Positions 49,837 to 59,456 of a stretch of DNA of 64,000 nt are shown piece after piece (position 1 is the first letter of the stretch; every line of letters begins with the position of its first letter). The DNA is taken from assembly GCA_037178625.1 (NCBI GenBank), contig CM074138.1, positions 1,178,001 to 1,242,000 of the forward strand, read 5' to 3'. This DNA comes from Skeletonema tropicum (taxonomy: Eukaryota > Bacillariophyta > Thalassiosirophyceae > Thalassiosirales > Thalassiosiraceae). The position numbers were made by a program, and so were the translations under genes. Below the pieces are notes generated by a model. That model was not told the origin of the DNA, did no database searches, and saw only the letters and a program-made list of their open reading frames with translations.

Positions 49837-52800
49837 TCATTTTGGAAGCAGACTTTCTGCTTCTGAAGTCAGCTGGTTCAATTTGACAACGCCTTCAATG
49901 CTGTCACTTTCCAGACCCAGCTCCTCCACATCTTTCTTGTACTGACGATAGTCAAGTAGCAGCTGCAATTTGACCTTCTCTCCATCACTCATGCCTCCAG
50001 CCATCATTTTTCGAGTCTTGCGGCTCTTCAATGCTTCTTCCGTCCTCTTCACTGTTGCAATCAAATCCTCAACAGCAACACTGTATTTGGAGGAGACTGC
50101 CTCGACAATCTTTTGTTTCCAAACGTCACCAATTTGGGGAGGTGTGCGAGAAGAAAATGTTGTGTCTAACTCTTTCAGCGGGCGAAGGACTGATGCCACG
50201 AAAGGTGATGCTTGGCTTGGAGGCGGCCTGTTCGTCATTCGATAGGTAGCAGCGACTCCCTTGACAGCTGTCAAAGGAATGCAGCATTGTTTTGTGAGAC
50301 GATCGACAATCAAAGTGTTCCAGGACTGCGAAACAAGCGGTGAGAATTCTTGCGAACACTCCACCAAGACCTCAGATGCCAATGATCGGATTTCTTCGAG
50401 TTCCAAAGAGGAGTTATGTGTACTCTGTCTACTTTCCTTGTCATTTGGACAAACAGTGTTGGCAATGTAATCCAGGTAGTCGTGAGTCAAACATGTTTCA
50501 AGAATTGTAAGCTCCCATGAAACTAGAGCGACATCTTCCACACGCTCGTTCCAGAAATAGGCAGGAGTAGCAACACTCGTTTCTGATGGATCCGACTCTG
50601 CTTCGGATTGATCTGTTCCTCCAAATTGCACCTTCCCATCGACTCCGTCTTTCACAAACGCGAGCACTCGCCCAATCAGTTGCATAGCGCCCCTTAAAAA
50701 TCGATGCGTCAGTGGTCTCAGGTACACGTCGGGCTTCCACATGCTCAGCAAGATATCATACAATTCAAAAAAGAACGGAAGCTCGTATCCAAAGGTATCT
50801 GAAATTTTCTTCCCATCCGTAGCACTCCCTGTAAATACGTCCGCAGTCCATCCTTCGCGACACACCCCTTCAACCGCTTTGTCAAGACGCTTGCAAAATT
50901 CTGCAAATCTCAACTGATAGTAAATTGGTAAATTCCACCTCTTGGAAAACTCGACTGTTGTAGGATGGGCATATAGTCGTGTCTGGGCACGTTCTATAGC
51001 ATCAACTTGGATAGTAGGTCGATAGTAAAATTGTGAAAAGTTTCCCGTCTCAATACTCGTCTTTTCCTCCTCCCGTGTCACTTCTTCTTCATGGGGTGAC
51101 TTTCGAAGCAAACTACTTGCCAACTCAGAGAGAAACGTATCCAAAGCACTGTAATTCGCTTGGAGCACATTGGCGATACCAGGAGAAAAAATCGCCATTT
51201 TGATACCAGGATCGGCCATTAGTGCAGTTGCAACTGGAACCCAAACTCCACAAGTGACTAAATCAACTTCCATCTTCGATGATGATGATGATGCCTTCGA
51301 GGAGACATTATTTCCCGTTTCAATGGTAAACATACTCTCCGAAGAACGCAATATCGATCCATACATTGTCGAGATAGTGTTGGCAATTCCATCTAATAAA
51401 AAGAATAGTCCGGCACACTCGCCACGAGAACCGCCCTCGTCCAATTTACCCATGGATAATTTGGACCGGATGATGGGCATGATTGCCACCCTGGCAAAGG
51501 CATTCTCGGCATCGGCACCTTTGCCCAACAAGGCAAGTCCACGCAAACAATGACCAATCATTAGTAGTAACTCATCATGTTGACGTTTTCGCTGTTGCTT
51601 GTCATCGTAGACAGCATCATTGCCACTAGTATAATTCTCATCTTCCATCAACGATCGTACACGCACCAACAAATCCTCCAATGTCGACACAAGACACTTG
51701 GCCGTATCACTTTCCAATCGACGTATCCTTGGAGCTAGCTTGGCCAAGAACCGTGATTTTTCCAATACAACTCCGTTAAGTAATGTGTTGTCGCTGGACG
51801 AAAAGTCACTGAGTGATGGCAAATTATTGCTACCATTGTTGGCAATGTTGTTGTTGTTGTTTGACCCATCGTTTTTATCGTCACCATCGGATTGTATTGT
51901 ACGTTTATTCTTGGGGTTTGTTGTCATGGCTGAAACATCTGCAGATGAACTTTGTAGTTCTTTTAATAGATGAAGAGTGGTGTATGCTGCACGTTCTAGT
52001 GAGCAAATGTGGTCGAATTCTGAATGGATGGTGAATTGAGTTTTGTGGAGATTTGGTAGTGTGTATCAATTAGATGAACAAATAGTTCATCAACATATGC
52101 ATTATAAAATTCATAAAAAAAACACATCTGATGAACTCACCTTCCTCAGCTTCATCCTCACTCCAATCATCATCATCTACATCCACAATATCATGCTCAT
52201 ATCCAATACGCCTACTCTCCTCATTCGTTTTATTATTCTTCCCACTCATCATCATCATCTTCTTCTTCTCACTTTTCTGCAATGGTTTCCACCGTAACAC
52301 CTCCTCCGCCCCCCTCAAATCGGAATAAATTTCCGCACACTGCACACTAAACTCCCGTTTCTTCACAGCACACTGCACCTCCCTTCCCTGACTCACCAAT
52401 CGATCCAACTCCCCTCGATTCTCACTTTCATAGTGTTCCACTTGGGACAATACAGGGGACAATGCCTCCAATAACGAGGTTAGATCTGGCGGAAGCGTGG
52501 AGAGCGATGGACCAATGTGCAGTAGGGACTGGCCGGAGCGAGAGGTGGCGAGTTTTTTGGTGAGTTCGGTGGACAGATCTTGGGATTCGTTGCGGAGGTG
52601 GATGAGGCGGGATTGGAGGTACGGTGTGGAGTTGAGTGCGGAGGAGGAGTTGTGTACGTCGGATAATACTGGGGAGGAGGAGTTTTGGTGGTTGTCGATT
52701 TCTTTGGACTCTTCGGAGAGTGGTGGCTCACCGTTGAAGGCGGCGGCCGATGATACGGATCCGTCTGCGGCGGATGGAGATGATCCATCGATGGTGGAGA

Positions 52801-52855
52801 AGTAGCTTGCTCCTGGCGACGAGCGGGAGGATGGTGTCGACATGGTCATAATCAA
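49837..52855 (-). CDS. COG2: Conserved oligomeric Golgi complex subunit 2 (COG2), two exons
   Basis: Exon 1 is 52855-52141 and exon 2 is 52019-49837; the 121-bp intron has a GTGAGT donor and a TTCAG acceptor, phase 1. The product has 965 residues. The C-terminal third is diagnostic: DVYLRPLTHRFLRGAMQLIG, then YRMTNRPPPSQASPFV with LRPLKEL, then VKRTEEALKSRKTRK and GGMSDGEKVKLQLLLD, all COG2 hallmarks. The start of exon 2 (FDHICSLERAAYTTLHLLKE) is conserved-looking helix and extends the open frame past the ATG at 51927. Exon 1 has a Ser-rich tail, then a coiled coil (LIHLRNESQDLSTELTKKL), and ends acidic. COG is a tethering complex for retrograde intra-Golgi vesicles. It is longer than the roughly 740-residue animal form. 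An ATG at 52843 is an equally good start. Confidence 0.9.
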
Positions 52856-53261
52856 TTTTTTGGCATTTTGGATATTTTATTTTGGTGGATACGGGGCGGG
52901 GGTTGCTTTCAGGCTTGAAATGACCTGTTTTCTGCTCATTTCTTCTTTCGTGTCTTTTTACAAGACTCGCTCATCATCGTCATTATTTCGGCATTTTTTG
53001 GTCTTTGATCCGTTATTCGTTATTGGTTATTGCTCCATGGCGAAAAGAGCAGCAACTATACGAAACGCCCCCAAGTATATTTATCGAGCCAAAAAGCAAC
53101 ACTGCAACTCACCAAGCTGCACTGTACATCACAAACTTGCCTATAACTCGATAGGGTCGCTTGAAAGAGTTGTAATAGCATTGGAGTAAACATCTAAGCA
53201 ACAGCTTTTGCTTCCAAAAAGACGAACCCAAGACCGACACTTCACAAAAATTCAAAATAAT
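52856..53261. promoter_or_regulatory. Divergent region between COG2 and Rab1
   Basis: 406 bp that must hold both promoters. TTTT-rich near the COG2 start. A frame at 52842-53189 has no recognisable content. Confidence 0.45.
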
Positions 53262-54113
53262 ATGACGACGAAATCAAAAAGCAAAGATTATGATTACTTA
53301 TTTAAGCTAGTTCTCATTGGAGATAGTGGTGTTGGAAAGTCATGCCTCTTACTGAGATTTGCTGTGAGTTGTTGGTATTATCTGTATTTACATTCGTCAT
53401 TGTTTCTATACAAATAATGCTCATATCTTGTGTTCTCTTTTTTTCTTATCGTCAACAACACGATGCGGTCTATTCTCTTCTGCGTCAATACATAACAAAA
53501 CACAAACACTCCTGATGATTGGAATTATCTTTATGAAACCAAAAATACTGCAACAATATATATACAGGACGATGCATTCACAGAATCCTACATCTCCACA
53601 ATCGGCGTCGACTTTCGCTTCCGAACAGTCAAAATCGGTAAAAAAACAATAAAACTACAAATTTGGGATACCGCCGGACAAGAACGATTCCGCACCATCA
53701 CCTCGGCCTACTACCGTGGTGCCGACGGTATCATCATGGTATACGACACGACATCTTCCGATTCGTTTGATCATGTCAATGACTGGCTGAAGGAGGTGAA
53801 TCGGTATGCATCCGAGGGAACTTGCAAGTTATTGGTGGGGAACAAATCTGATCGGACGGCGGATAGGGCTGTCACTGCCGAACAGGCGAAAGAGTTTGCG
53901 GATGACTTGGGTGTGGCATTTTTGGAAACGAGTGCGAAGACTGCCAAGAATGTGGAGGAGGCGTTCTTGACTATGGCGGGGGAGTTGATTAAGCAGAGGG
54001 AGGCCAAAATTGCGGCGAATGGTGGGAAGGAGGATGGGAAAGGTGGTACGAAGGGTGGAATCTCTTTGACGTCGGATGTGAAGGGTGCATTGGGTAATAC
54101 CGGATGCTGTTAA
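53262..54113 (+). CDS. RAB1: Rab1/Ypt1-type small GTPase, two exons
   Basis: Exon 1 is 53262-53363 and exon 2 is 53568-54113; the 204-bp intron has a GTGAGT donor and an ACAG acceptor in phase 0. The product has 215 residues. All GTPase motifs are present: GDSGVGKS (P-loop, about residue 20), the Rab1 effector loop [22 protein letters not shown] and ETSAK. The protein ends in GCC, a double-cysteine geranylgeranylation site. [13 protein letters not shown] is typical of Rab1/Rab8-group proteins, and the effector loop favours Rab1. Rab1 controls ER-to-Golgi transport. It is head-to-head with COG2. Confidence 0.95.
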
Positions 54114-54315
54114 GTGAATGGGATTGGGAAGAGACTTACCTGTTTTTGTGTGTATGTACATCAGGGAGTGTATATCAGGGAGCTTTCATCAGTGATCTCC
54201 GAAAGAAAAGCTTTAGGTTAACAATTTGATTTTGAAAATGTTGTTGACTGCTATTGAAGTAGGATTATGGAATTATTCTTAAACCGAGTGCAGGTGTCAA
54301 GTAAATTTGATTGCT

Positions 54316-55338
54316 TTACACATGATTATCAAGTCCTATTCTGCTCAATGGAGACAAGATTCCTACAAAGACCAAGTAATTGAAGAATTGCCACCGCCAC
54401 AACAATCGCCACAGATACAACCATCCCGGTGGTTTGTCATGCGATATTTGGAGAAAGCTGAAGGTTATATCTCTCCACAATTCATGGCAAAGGTTCACAT
54501 TCAAGTACCTATATCGTTGTGGATCGATGTTTGTTTCATCTGCTACTTCGTTTTCATTACCACCGTCATCTTTGTTCTTGATAACTTGAATGCAATGAGG
54601 TGTCAACCACCGGCTCAAACACACTTTGATTGTAACTATACAAACACTCAATTTGAATGAATCTAATCCAAGTGGATTGTTCGACGCATATATGAACAAC
54701 GGAATCGTCCACAGATGATGCGTACAAGTCAATCGATCTACCCACAAAGTTTGAGGCCATGTCAAATACTTCATCACTCCAACAGGGAACTTCCCAGTGA
54801 TCAGGTATCCCACCAAGTCGACATACCATAGAACCTGGTCGATGCTAACACCAATACAACAAGCAGTAGCAATTATTGGACGTCGTCTGAAACACCAGCT
54901 CGTTGTAGTATTTGTGCCATCATCAGCAGCATCAAAAACACCAAATGCAATTGATCCCATGAGTAAAGTTGAGTTGCACAGCCATGTAAGTTCGTACATG
55001 ACTGCATGTTGTCGTAATCTCCCGGAGTTGAAAGAAGATGCACATCGAGTGGTGAATAGAGTGAGTGTGTATAAGAGGAGAAATCTAGCCAAATATGTTT
55101 GTCGTAGGATTGTGTCGTTAGGTTGAATAAGATCTATTGATGGTGCGAAGAAAATATCGTGTATGAAGAAAATGGATGGTATCACAATTGAATAGTGAAC
55201 GATGAAGGCGAGGAGAGGATGAATTGGAAATTTGCTCTTGGGTTTCATTCCGCAGCCGCCGCCGCCGCCGCCGCCGCCATGCTTGGGGTGTGTAGGCCCA
55301 GCTTGGTAGAGATATTTGATTATGCGCAGAAGCGGCAT
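54316..55338 (-). CDS. Multi-pass membrane protein with poly-Gly tract, unrecognised
   Basis: 340 residues. A Gly8 tract (a GCC repeat at about 55255-55278) lies near residue 22. About six hydrophobic segments follow: LLAFIVHYSIVIPSIFFI; LARFLLLYTLTLF; LLMGSIAFGVF; IIATACCIGVSIDQVLWYVD; HHLWTIPLFIYAS; LSVCIVTIKVCL. A loop reads DLVGYLITGKFPVGVMKYL with CTHHLW. The C-terminus carries aromatic-rich WRDITFSFLQI and WRWQFFNYLVF. No signature I can name. It ends about 200 bp after the Rab1 stop, converging with it. Confidence 0.7.
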   Translation of the reverse strand: MPLLRIIKYLYQAGPTHPKHGGGGGGGGCGMKPKSKFPIHPLLAFIVHYSIVIPSIFFIHDIFFAPSIDLIQPNDTILRQTYLARFLLLYTLTLFTTRCASSFNSGRLRQHAVMYELTWLCNSTLLMGSIAFGVFDAADDGTNTTTSWCFRRRPIIATACCIGVSIDQVLWYVDLVGYLITGKFPVGVMKYLTWPQTLWVDRLTCTHHLWTIPLFIYASNNPLGLDSFKLSVCIVTIKVCLSRWLTPHCIQVIKNKDDGGNENEVADETNIDPQRYRYLNVNLCHELWRDITFSFLQISHDKPPGWLYLWRLLWRWQFFNYLVFVGILSPLSRIGLDNHV

Positions 55339-57043
55339 TATCTGATAGGCAAGCTCTTGCTATTGCTGTTGCCACTGCCAAAGGCACATTACGACGACCT
55401 TATGAGACAGTTAGTAAAGAGTGAAAGATAGAGTCGATAGATAATATTATTATTATATGTCAGTGTCGAATACTCCTACTCCTAAAATGAAAAAATGTCA
55501 CGATGAACATAATAAGTACCTAGGTCTGTGACACAACATAGACACAGGAGATGAACGCTACCTATGTACCAGAGAACTAAATTTTACTAAATTTTGAATT
55601 TTGTCAAGTACCCAGCAAAACTTCGCTTGTAGTAGCCCGATTTTAATGATTCCAAGAGCAGTATTATTCTCAGCAGGGTAGTAGTGAATAGTCTGCCTAA
55701 TATTATGCTGTGATTCCATTGCCAGCAGCCGATAGAAAGGGTATTGCTGTCTCACGGTGTGTCAGCATCTACGTGAAAATCGCTAGTAAAAAACCATGGG
55801 CTATGTATGGTTGGTACGTAGGAAACTTGTAAAAGCACCTTTTAGTACATAGTGTGAAGATACTCGAAAACTACATGAAATTTGTAGTTCAATGGTGTTT
55901 TGACCTCGGATTATAGACTATTGCATCATGAAACACTATCACACCAAAGTTTGCTACTTCCATTTCCCTAGTAAATATGCAAATATAGCCAATTTTGGTT
56001 AGGTAGGAAACTTATTAGGCTGAGGTCAATATCGTGAGTATAAACTATAAATTGATTACTCTCTGACAAAAGAAGACATGCTGAATCGATTGCAATACTG
56101 GGTGGTCCGTGAAGATGATCACATAACATGCTAAACGCGCTGCCAATATAGTGATCGGGTCGGACGCCATGTTTGTTAGCACTTTTGTTAGTAAAATTTT
56201 TTTTTGGCTCCCGCCACTCTCTGGTACATAGCGTTAAAACGCAAGCTACCGCGCGAAAAAAATGCGAATGGGAAAAAAAATGCAAATGGTAATAAACACT
56301 AACAAAAAGCAGCAAACAACCATGTCAGTACCAGTACCTCCACTATAGCAGGCAAAAAATTGACCTTCGACAAAAACGGCGATTGAGGATGCCAAACTGA
56401 AGTCTATCCGAATATGATTATTCCTTAATTGAACAATTTATATTTATTACTGATGGAGATAACATAGTAGCGATTTCGTCATTTTTACCATGTAAAAATC
56501 ACTAACAAAAATCGCCTCCTGACGCCATATGTCCAATGTTGCGCAACTACTGAATGGCGAATATAGTAGTTGAAATGCTGACCAGTGGCTCTATAGAAAG
56601 CTAATAATATGGGCTGTCATATAATGGCTGGTTGATGGTGTTACAATCCTACCATGACTCTTTATCAGGCTGTGGAGTAGGTTTGTTGACATGGTTGTTG
56701 GGAGTGTGTAGTTTTGTGGGGAGTTTTGTGTGAGGTTCGCTAGTAAAAATGGTGGATTCACGAGTTCCAACTCGGGACCTAAATGCAAATGCATTTTTTT
56801 TGCTCGGTAGCAAGCAAAGAGCCGAATGCCAACAACTATCAACTATCTATTTAAGTCATAGGAGTATTAACTCTTTGTAGTAGTAGGAAAGATCAGCCCC
56901 CTCCCCTATCGTTAGAGCCGCAGCGAGGGAGAATCAAGTTGTCATAGAAACACCAAGTCCATCAGACGAAGCATCATCTTTAGAAATCCATCTGCAGCGG
57001 TATTGCACCTATCATAAAATTAGCATAAAAAAGATACACAACA
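55339..57043. other. Gene-poor stretch containing the left inverted arm
   Basis: 1.7 kb. AT-rich, no supported gene. Contains the left arm (55634-56171) and, after it, several CACTAACAAAAA words (56294, 56497) and GACGCCAT words (56164, 56521). The ATG of the next gene lies at 57044. Confidence 0.5.
55634..56171 (+). repeat. Left arm of a long inverted repeat
   Basis: Matches the inverse of 58384-58893 over about 0.5 kb with gaps and mismatches. Shared words include GATTTTAATGATT, TATTCTCAG, GCTGTGATTCC, CATCTACGTGAAAATC, AAATTTGTAGTTCAATGGTG, TATAGACTATTGCATCAT, CACTATCACACCAAAGTTT, TTAGGCTGAGGTCAA, AAAAGAAGACATGC, ATAACATGCTAAACGC and GGACGCCATG, all in the same order. Confidence 0.85.
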
Positions 57044-57865
57044 ATGCTGGCCGCTGACAAATTACAGCTGCAAAGCACACTCAAACAACAAGCCACCGCC
57101 TTAAAAGAGAAGGAGTTCAATCTACACCATAACAACTTCATGACAGTAGGGACACAGGCGGCAGTATTAGCCGGGCTAGATGTCACCATGTTTATTGAAT
57201 TCCAACCACCCGCAAATGACGAGTGGCCATTTGTCATCATTCCCCGGGTGTTAAAGTTTGTATATTACGTCTGCATAACGTCTGCATTCTGTGCCAATAT
57301 ATTGGTTGTGTCGCAGACAACCATACTGTCTGTATTGGGTGCCTCGCTTGCCCTACGTGGACCGGATGGGAGTATGATGACGGCAACGGATGGATTGTAT
57401 TTAGAACGGGGCATGGTGTTTCGATCGTTTGGACTTGGGTTGATATTAACAATAGCGAGTGTTGTATCGGTAGTATGGTTGCATTTGCATTGGGAAGCAA
57501 GTTTAACTTGTTGTCTTGTGGCTGTGGGGACAATGTGTAAGATGCGTTCTACCTATCAACGAATAGTAAAAAAGTTTGACTTTGATGAAAGTCTCACTGT
57601 AGATTTTCGAGATATATTTGAAGGACCTGCGGCAATACAGGCTATTCCAATGAGACAAATAATATCAAAGGGATTGAGAGGGATGAGTATTTCTCCTAGG
57701 AATAATAATGGTGGTGGTGGTGATGACGGCGGCAATGAGAGAAGACAGTATACTACGAAAAGCTCGAATGATGCCGATGATTTGGAATTGAATGACGAGG
57801 AGATAGCGCTTGTGAGGCGGCAGCGAATGCAAAATGGGCAGCAGTCGAGATTTCAGACAGTTTAG
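57044..57865 (+). CDS. Four-helix membrane protein, Orai-like in outline
   Basis: 273 residues. A cytosolic coiled N-terminus (QSTLKQQATALKEKEFNLHH) leads to four hydrophobic segments: FMTVGTQAAVLAGLDVTMFI (with an acidic residue just after it, EFQPP); VLKFVYYVCITSAFCANILV; SFGLGLILTIASVVSVVWL; and a last one around ASLTCCLVAVGTM. Between helices 2 and 3 lies SLALRGPDGSMMTATDGLYL. The tail is acidic/glycine-rich with VRRQRMQNGQQSRFQTV at the end. The size, the four helices and a first helix followed by Glu recall Orai-type channels, but I cannot confirm that. A stramenopile-specific family is equally possible. The gene lies between two inverted 0.5-kb arms. Confidence 0.65.
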   Translation: MLAADKLQLQSTLKQQATALKEKEFNLHHNNFMTVGTQAAVLAGLDVTMFIEFQPPANDEWPFVIIPRVLKFVYYVCITSAFCANILVVSQTTILSVLGASLALRGPDGSMMTATDGLYLERGMVFRSFGLGLILTIASVVSVVWLHLHWEASLTCCLVAVGTMCKMRSTYQRIVKKFDFDESLTVDFRDIFEGPAAIQAIPMRQIISKGLRGMSISPRNNNGGGGDDGGNERRQYTTKSSNDADDLELNDEEIALVRRQRMQNGQQSRFQTV

Positions 57866-59171
57866 GGCGTTTGAGTCAGTAGAATCATGCACAAAACACA
57901 TTAATACAAAAATGCAGAGTTGAAACTATTAGATCTTCAGTGTAGCACTGTCAATCTCAGCTCTACGTCCATCACACGCTTTCCTCGATGGTGTCTTTTT
58001 TGCATACACCTGGTTTGATTATCATCATCTACGAAAATTGAGTCCTCAGCGTTTCGAAAAGGTTATTTCTCTGGACTGTAAATTTTATGGTCTGAGGAGG
58101 CAGGAGAATATAATTTCAATCATTTTATGCAATTCGAGTGAAACTACATAAAATTTGCTTGCACTACACATTTGCACTACTTCTGTCACCTCCTCCAGCA
58201 CCTTTTGCAGACCTTTTGCCTCTTTTGCCTTTTGCTTCCTTTTCAACGTACAGTGTGTCCACCGAGTTGCCCACTATTTGCCCGCTGGAAAATCCGGACA
58301 TAGGAAGTCCGGACACCATTCCGTAGTTGCACGTTGCCCGTTGCCTGTGTGGGACAACAAATCGTCTTGAATTTTGAATTTGACATGGCGTCCAAAAAAT
58401 ATGCTTATTGGCAGTGCGTTTAGCATGTTATCTTATCAATTTGAACGACCAGTCAAGGTGGCAGATTTACGGGCATGTCTTCTTTTATCGGAAAATAATC
58501 AATCTATAGTTTAAACTCACAATTTTGACCTCAGCCTAATCAGTTTCCTACCTCACCAAATTTGGCCAAATTTACATATTTGTTATGGAGTTTTGAGGAA
58601 CAAGAGTACAAAACTTTGGTGTGATAGTGTTCAATGATGCAATAGTCTATAATTCTAGGTCAAAACACCATTGAACTACAAATTTCATGTAATGTAGTTT
58701 CCGAGTAAGTACTTATAGTTTCATTCGTACAAACAATAGGTAGGTAGCCGTTGTTTTTTTAGTAGTGATTTTCACGTAGATGCCGACACTATTGGCTGCT
58801 GGCAAGGAATCACAGCACAATATTGATGGGCAGACTCTTCAACCACCCTACTGAGAATAATTGGTGTGCTCTTTGAATCATTAAAATCAGGCTAACATTG
58901 ACGTAGTTATGGCCGGTCGACTCTAATCAGCCCAATTCAGTCCTGCGTAACAAAGAGTTAAGGTGCAGTTCTCAATCACTGTAGATGATACAGGACAAGA
59001 GAGTTGCGTAGTAATAGCAGGTTGTGTTCTTCTACGGAGAAGACAGCACGTTGTCGACAAACGACGTCTTTATGTTTATTTTTGTTTCCCTTATTGTGAG
59101 AAGAACGATGGAATCGCTCCTAACGCAATCTCTATCTACATAGACCGTATGTTACCCCTAACATACCATAA
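57866..59171. other. Gene-poor stretch containing the right inverted arm
   Basis: 1.3 kb without a supported gene. It begins with the 3' flank of the membrane-protein gene, includes the right arm (58384-58893) and ends at the LTR at 59172. Confidence 0.5.
58384..58893 (-). repeat. Right arm of a long inverted repeat
   Basis: Inverse partner of 55634-56171; begins CATGGCGTCC and ends near AATCATTAAAATCAGGCT. The arms are separated by about 2.2 kb that includes the four-helix membrane-protein gene. Confidence 0.85.
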
Positions 59172-59447
59172 TGTCACAAGCAAATAGGACCGGTATTGAT
59201 TGTGCAACTAGAGCCAGAAGAGACCACTAGGAACACGGATATCATGGTGACTACTAAAGCTTACAGCTAAAGAAGAAGAGTGGGCTATTCCCAAAGGTGA
59301 TGAAGGAGCACCAACGTGCGACGCCATCTTGTGTGAGAGGATCAATCACGGGTTCTTACCGTGGTTGCTACTTGACACGTGTGAACAGGAAGAATGACTG
59401 TCGTAACGGTATTGGAATACCGGAAGAGAGTCATATCCTGTGACATT
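59172..59447 (-). mobile_element. LTR of a retrotransposon (minus orientation), 276 bp
   Basis: On the minus strand the segment starts TGTCACAGG at 59447 and ends TTGTGACA at 59172: TG...CA ends with a 7-bp inverted terminus TGTCACA/TGTGACA, as in LTRs. It is directly preceded on that strand by the purine run GGGGGAGAA (59456-59448), the usual polypurine tract next to a 3' LTR. The internal region would therefore extend to higher coordinates. No second copy of this LTR is seen before the window ends at 64000. Confidence 0.6.
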
Positions 59448-59456
59448 CTCCCCCGA
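59448..59456 (-). other. Polypurine tract GGGGGAGAA
   Basis: Immediately adjacent to the LTR start on the minus strand; in LTR retroelements this primes plus-strand DNA synthesis. Confidence 0.55.

Noticed and set aside
54307..54660. 117-codon plus-strand ORF with a hydrophobic stretch
   Set aside because: Shadow of the membrane-protein gene on the opposite strand, whose helices create hydrophobic antisense frames.
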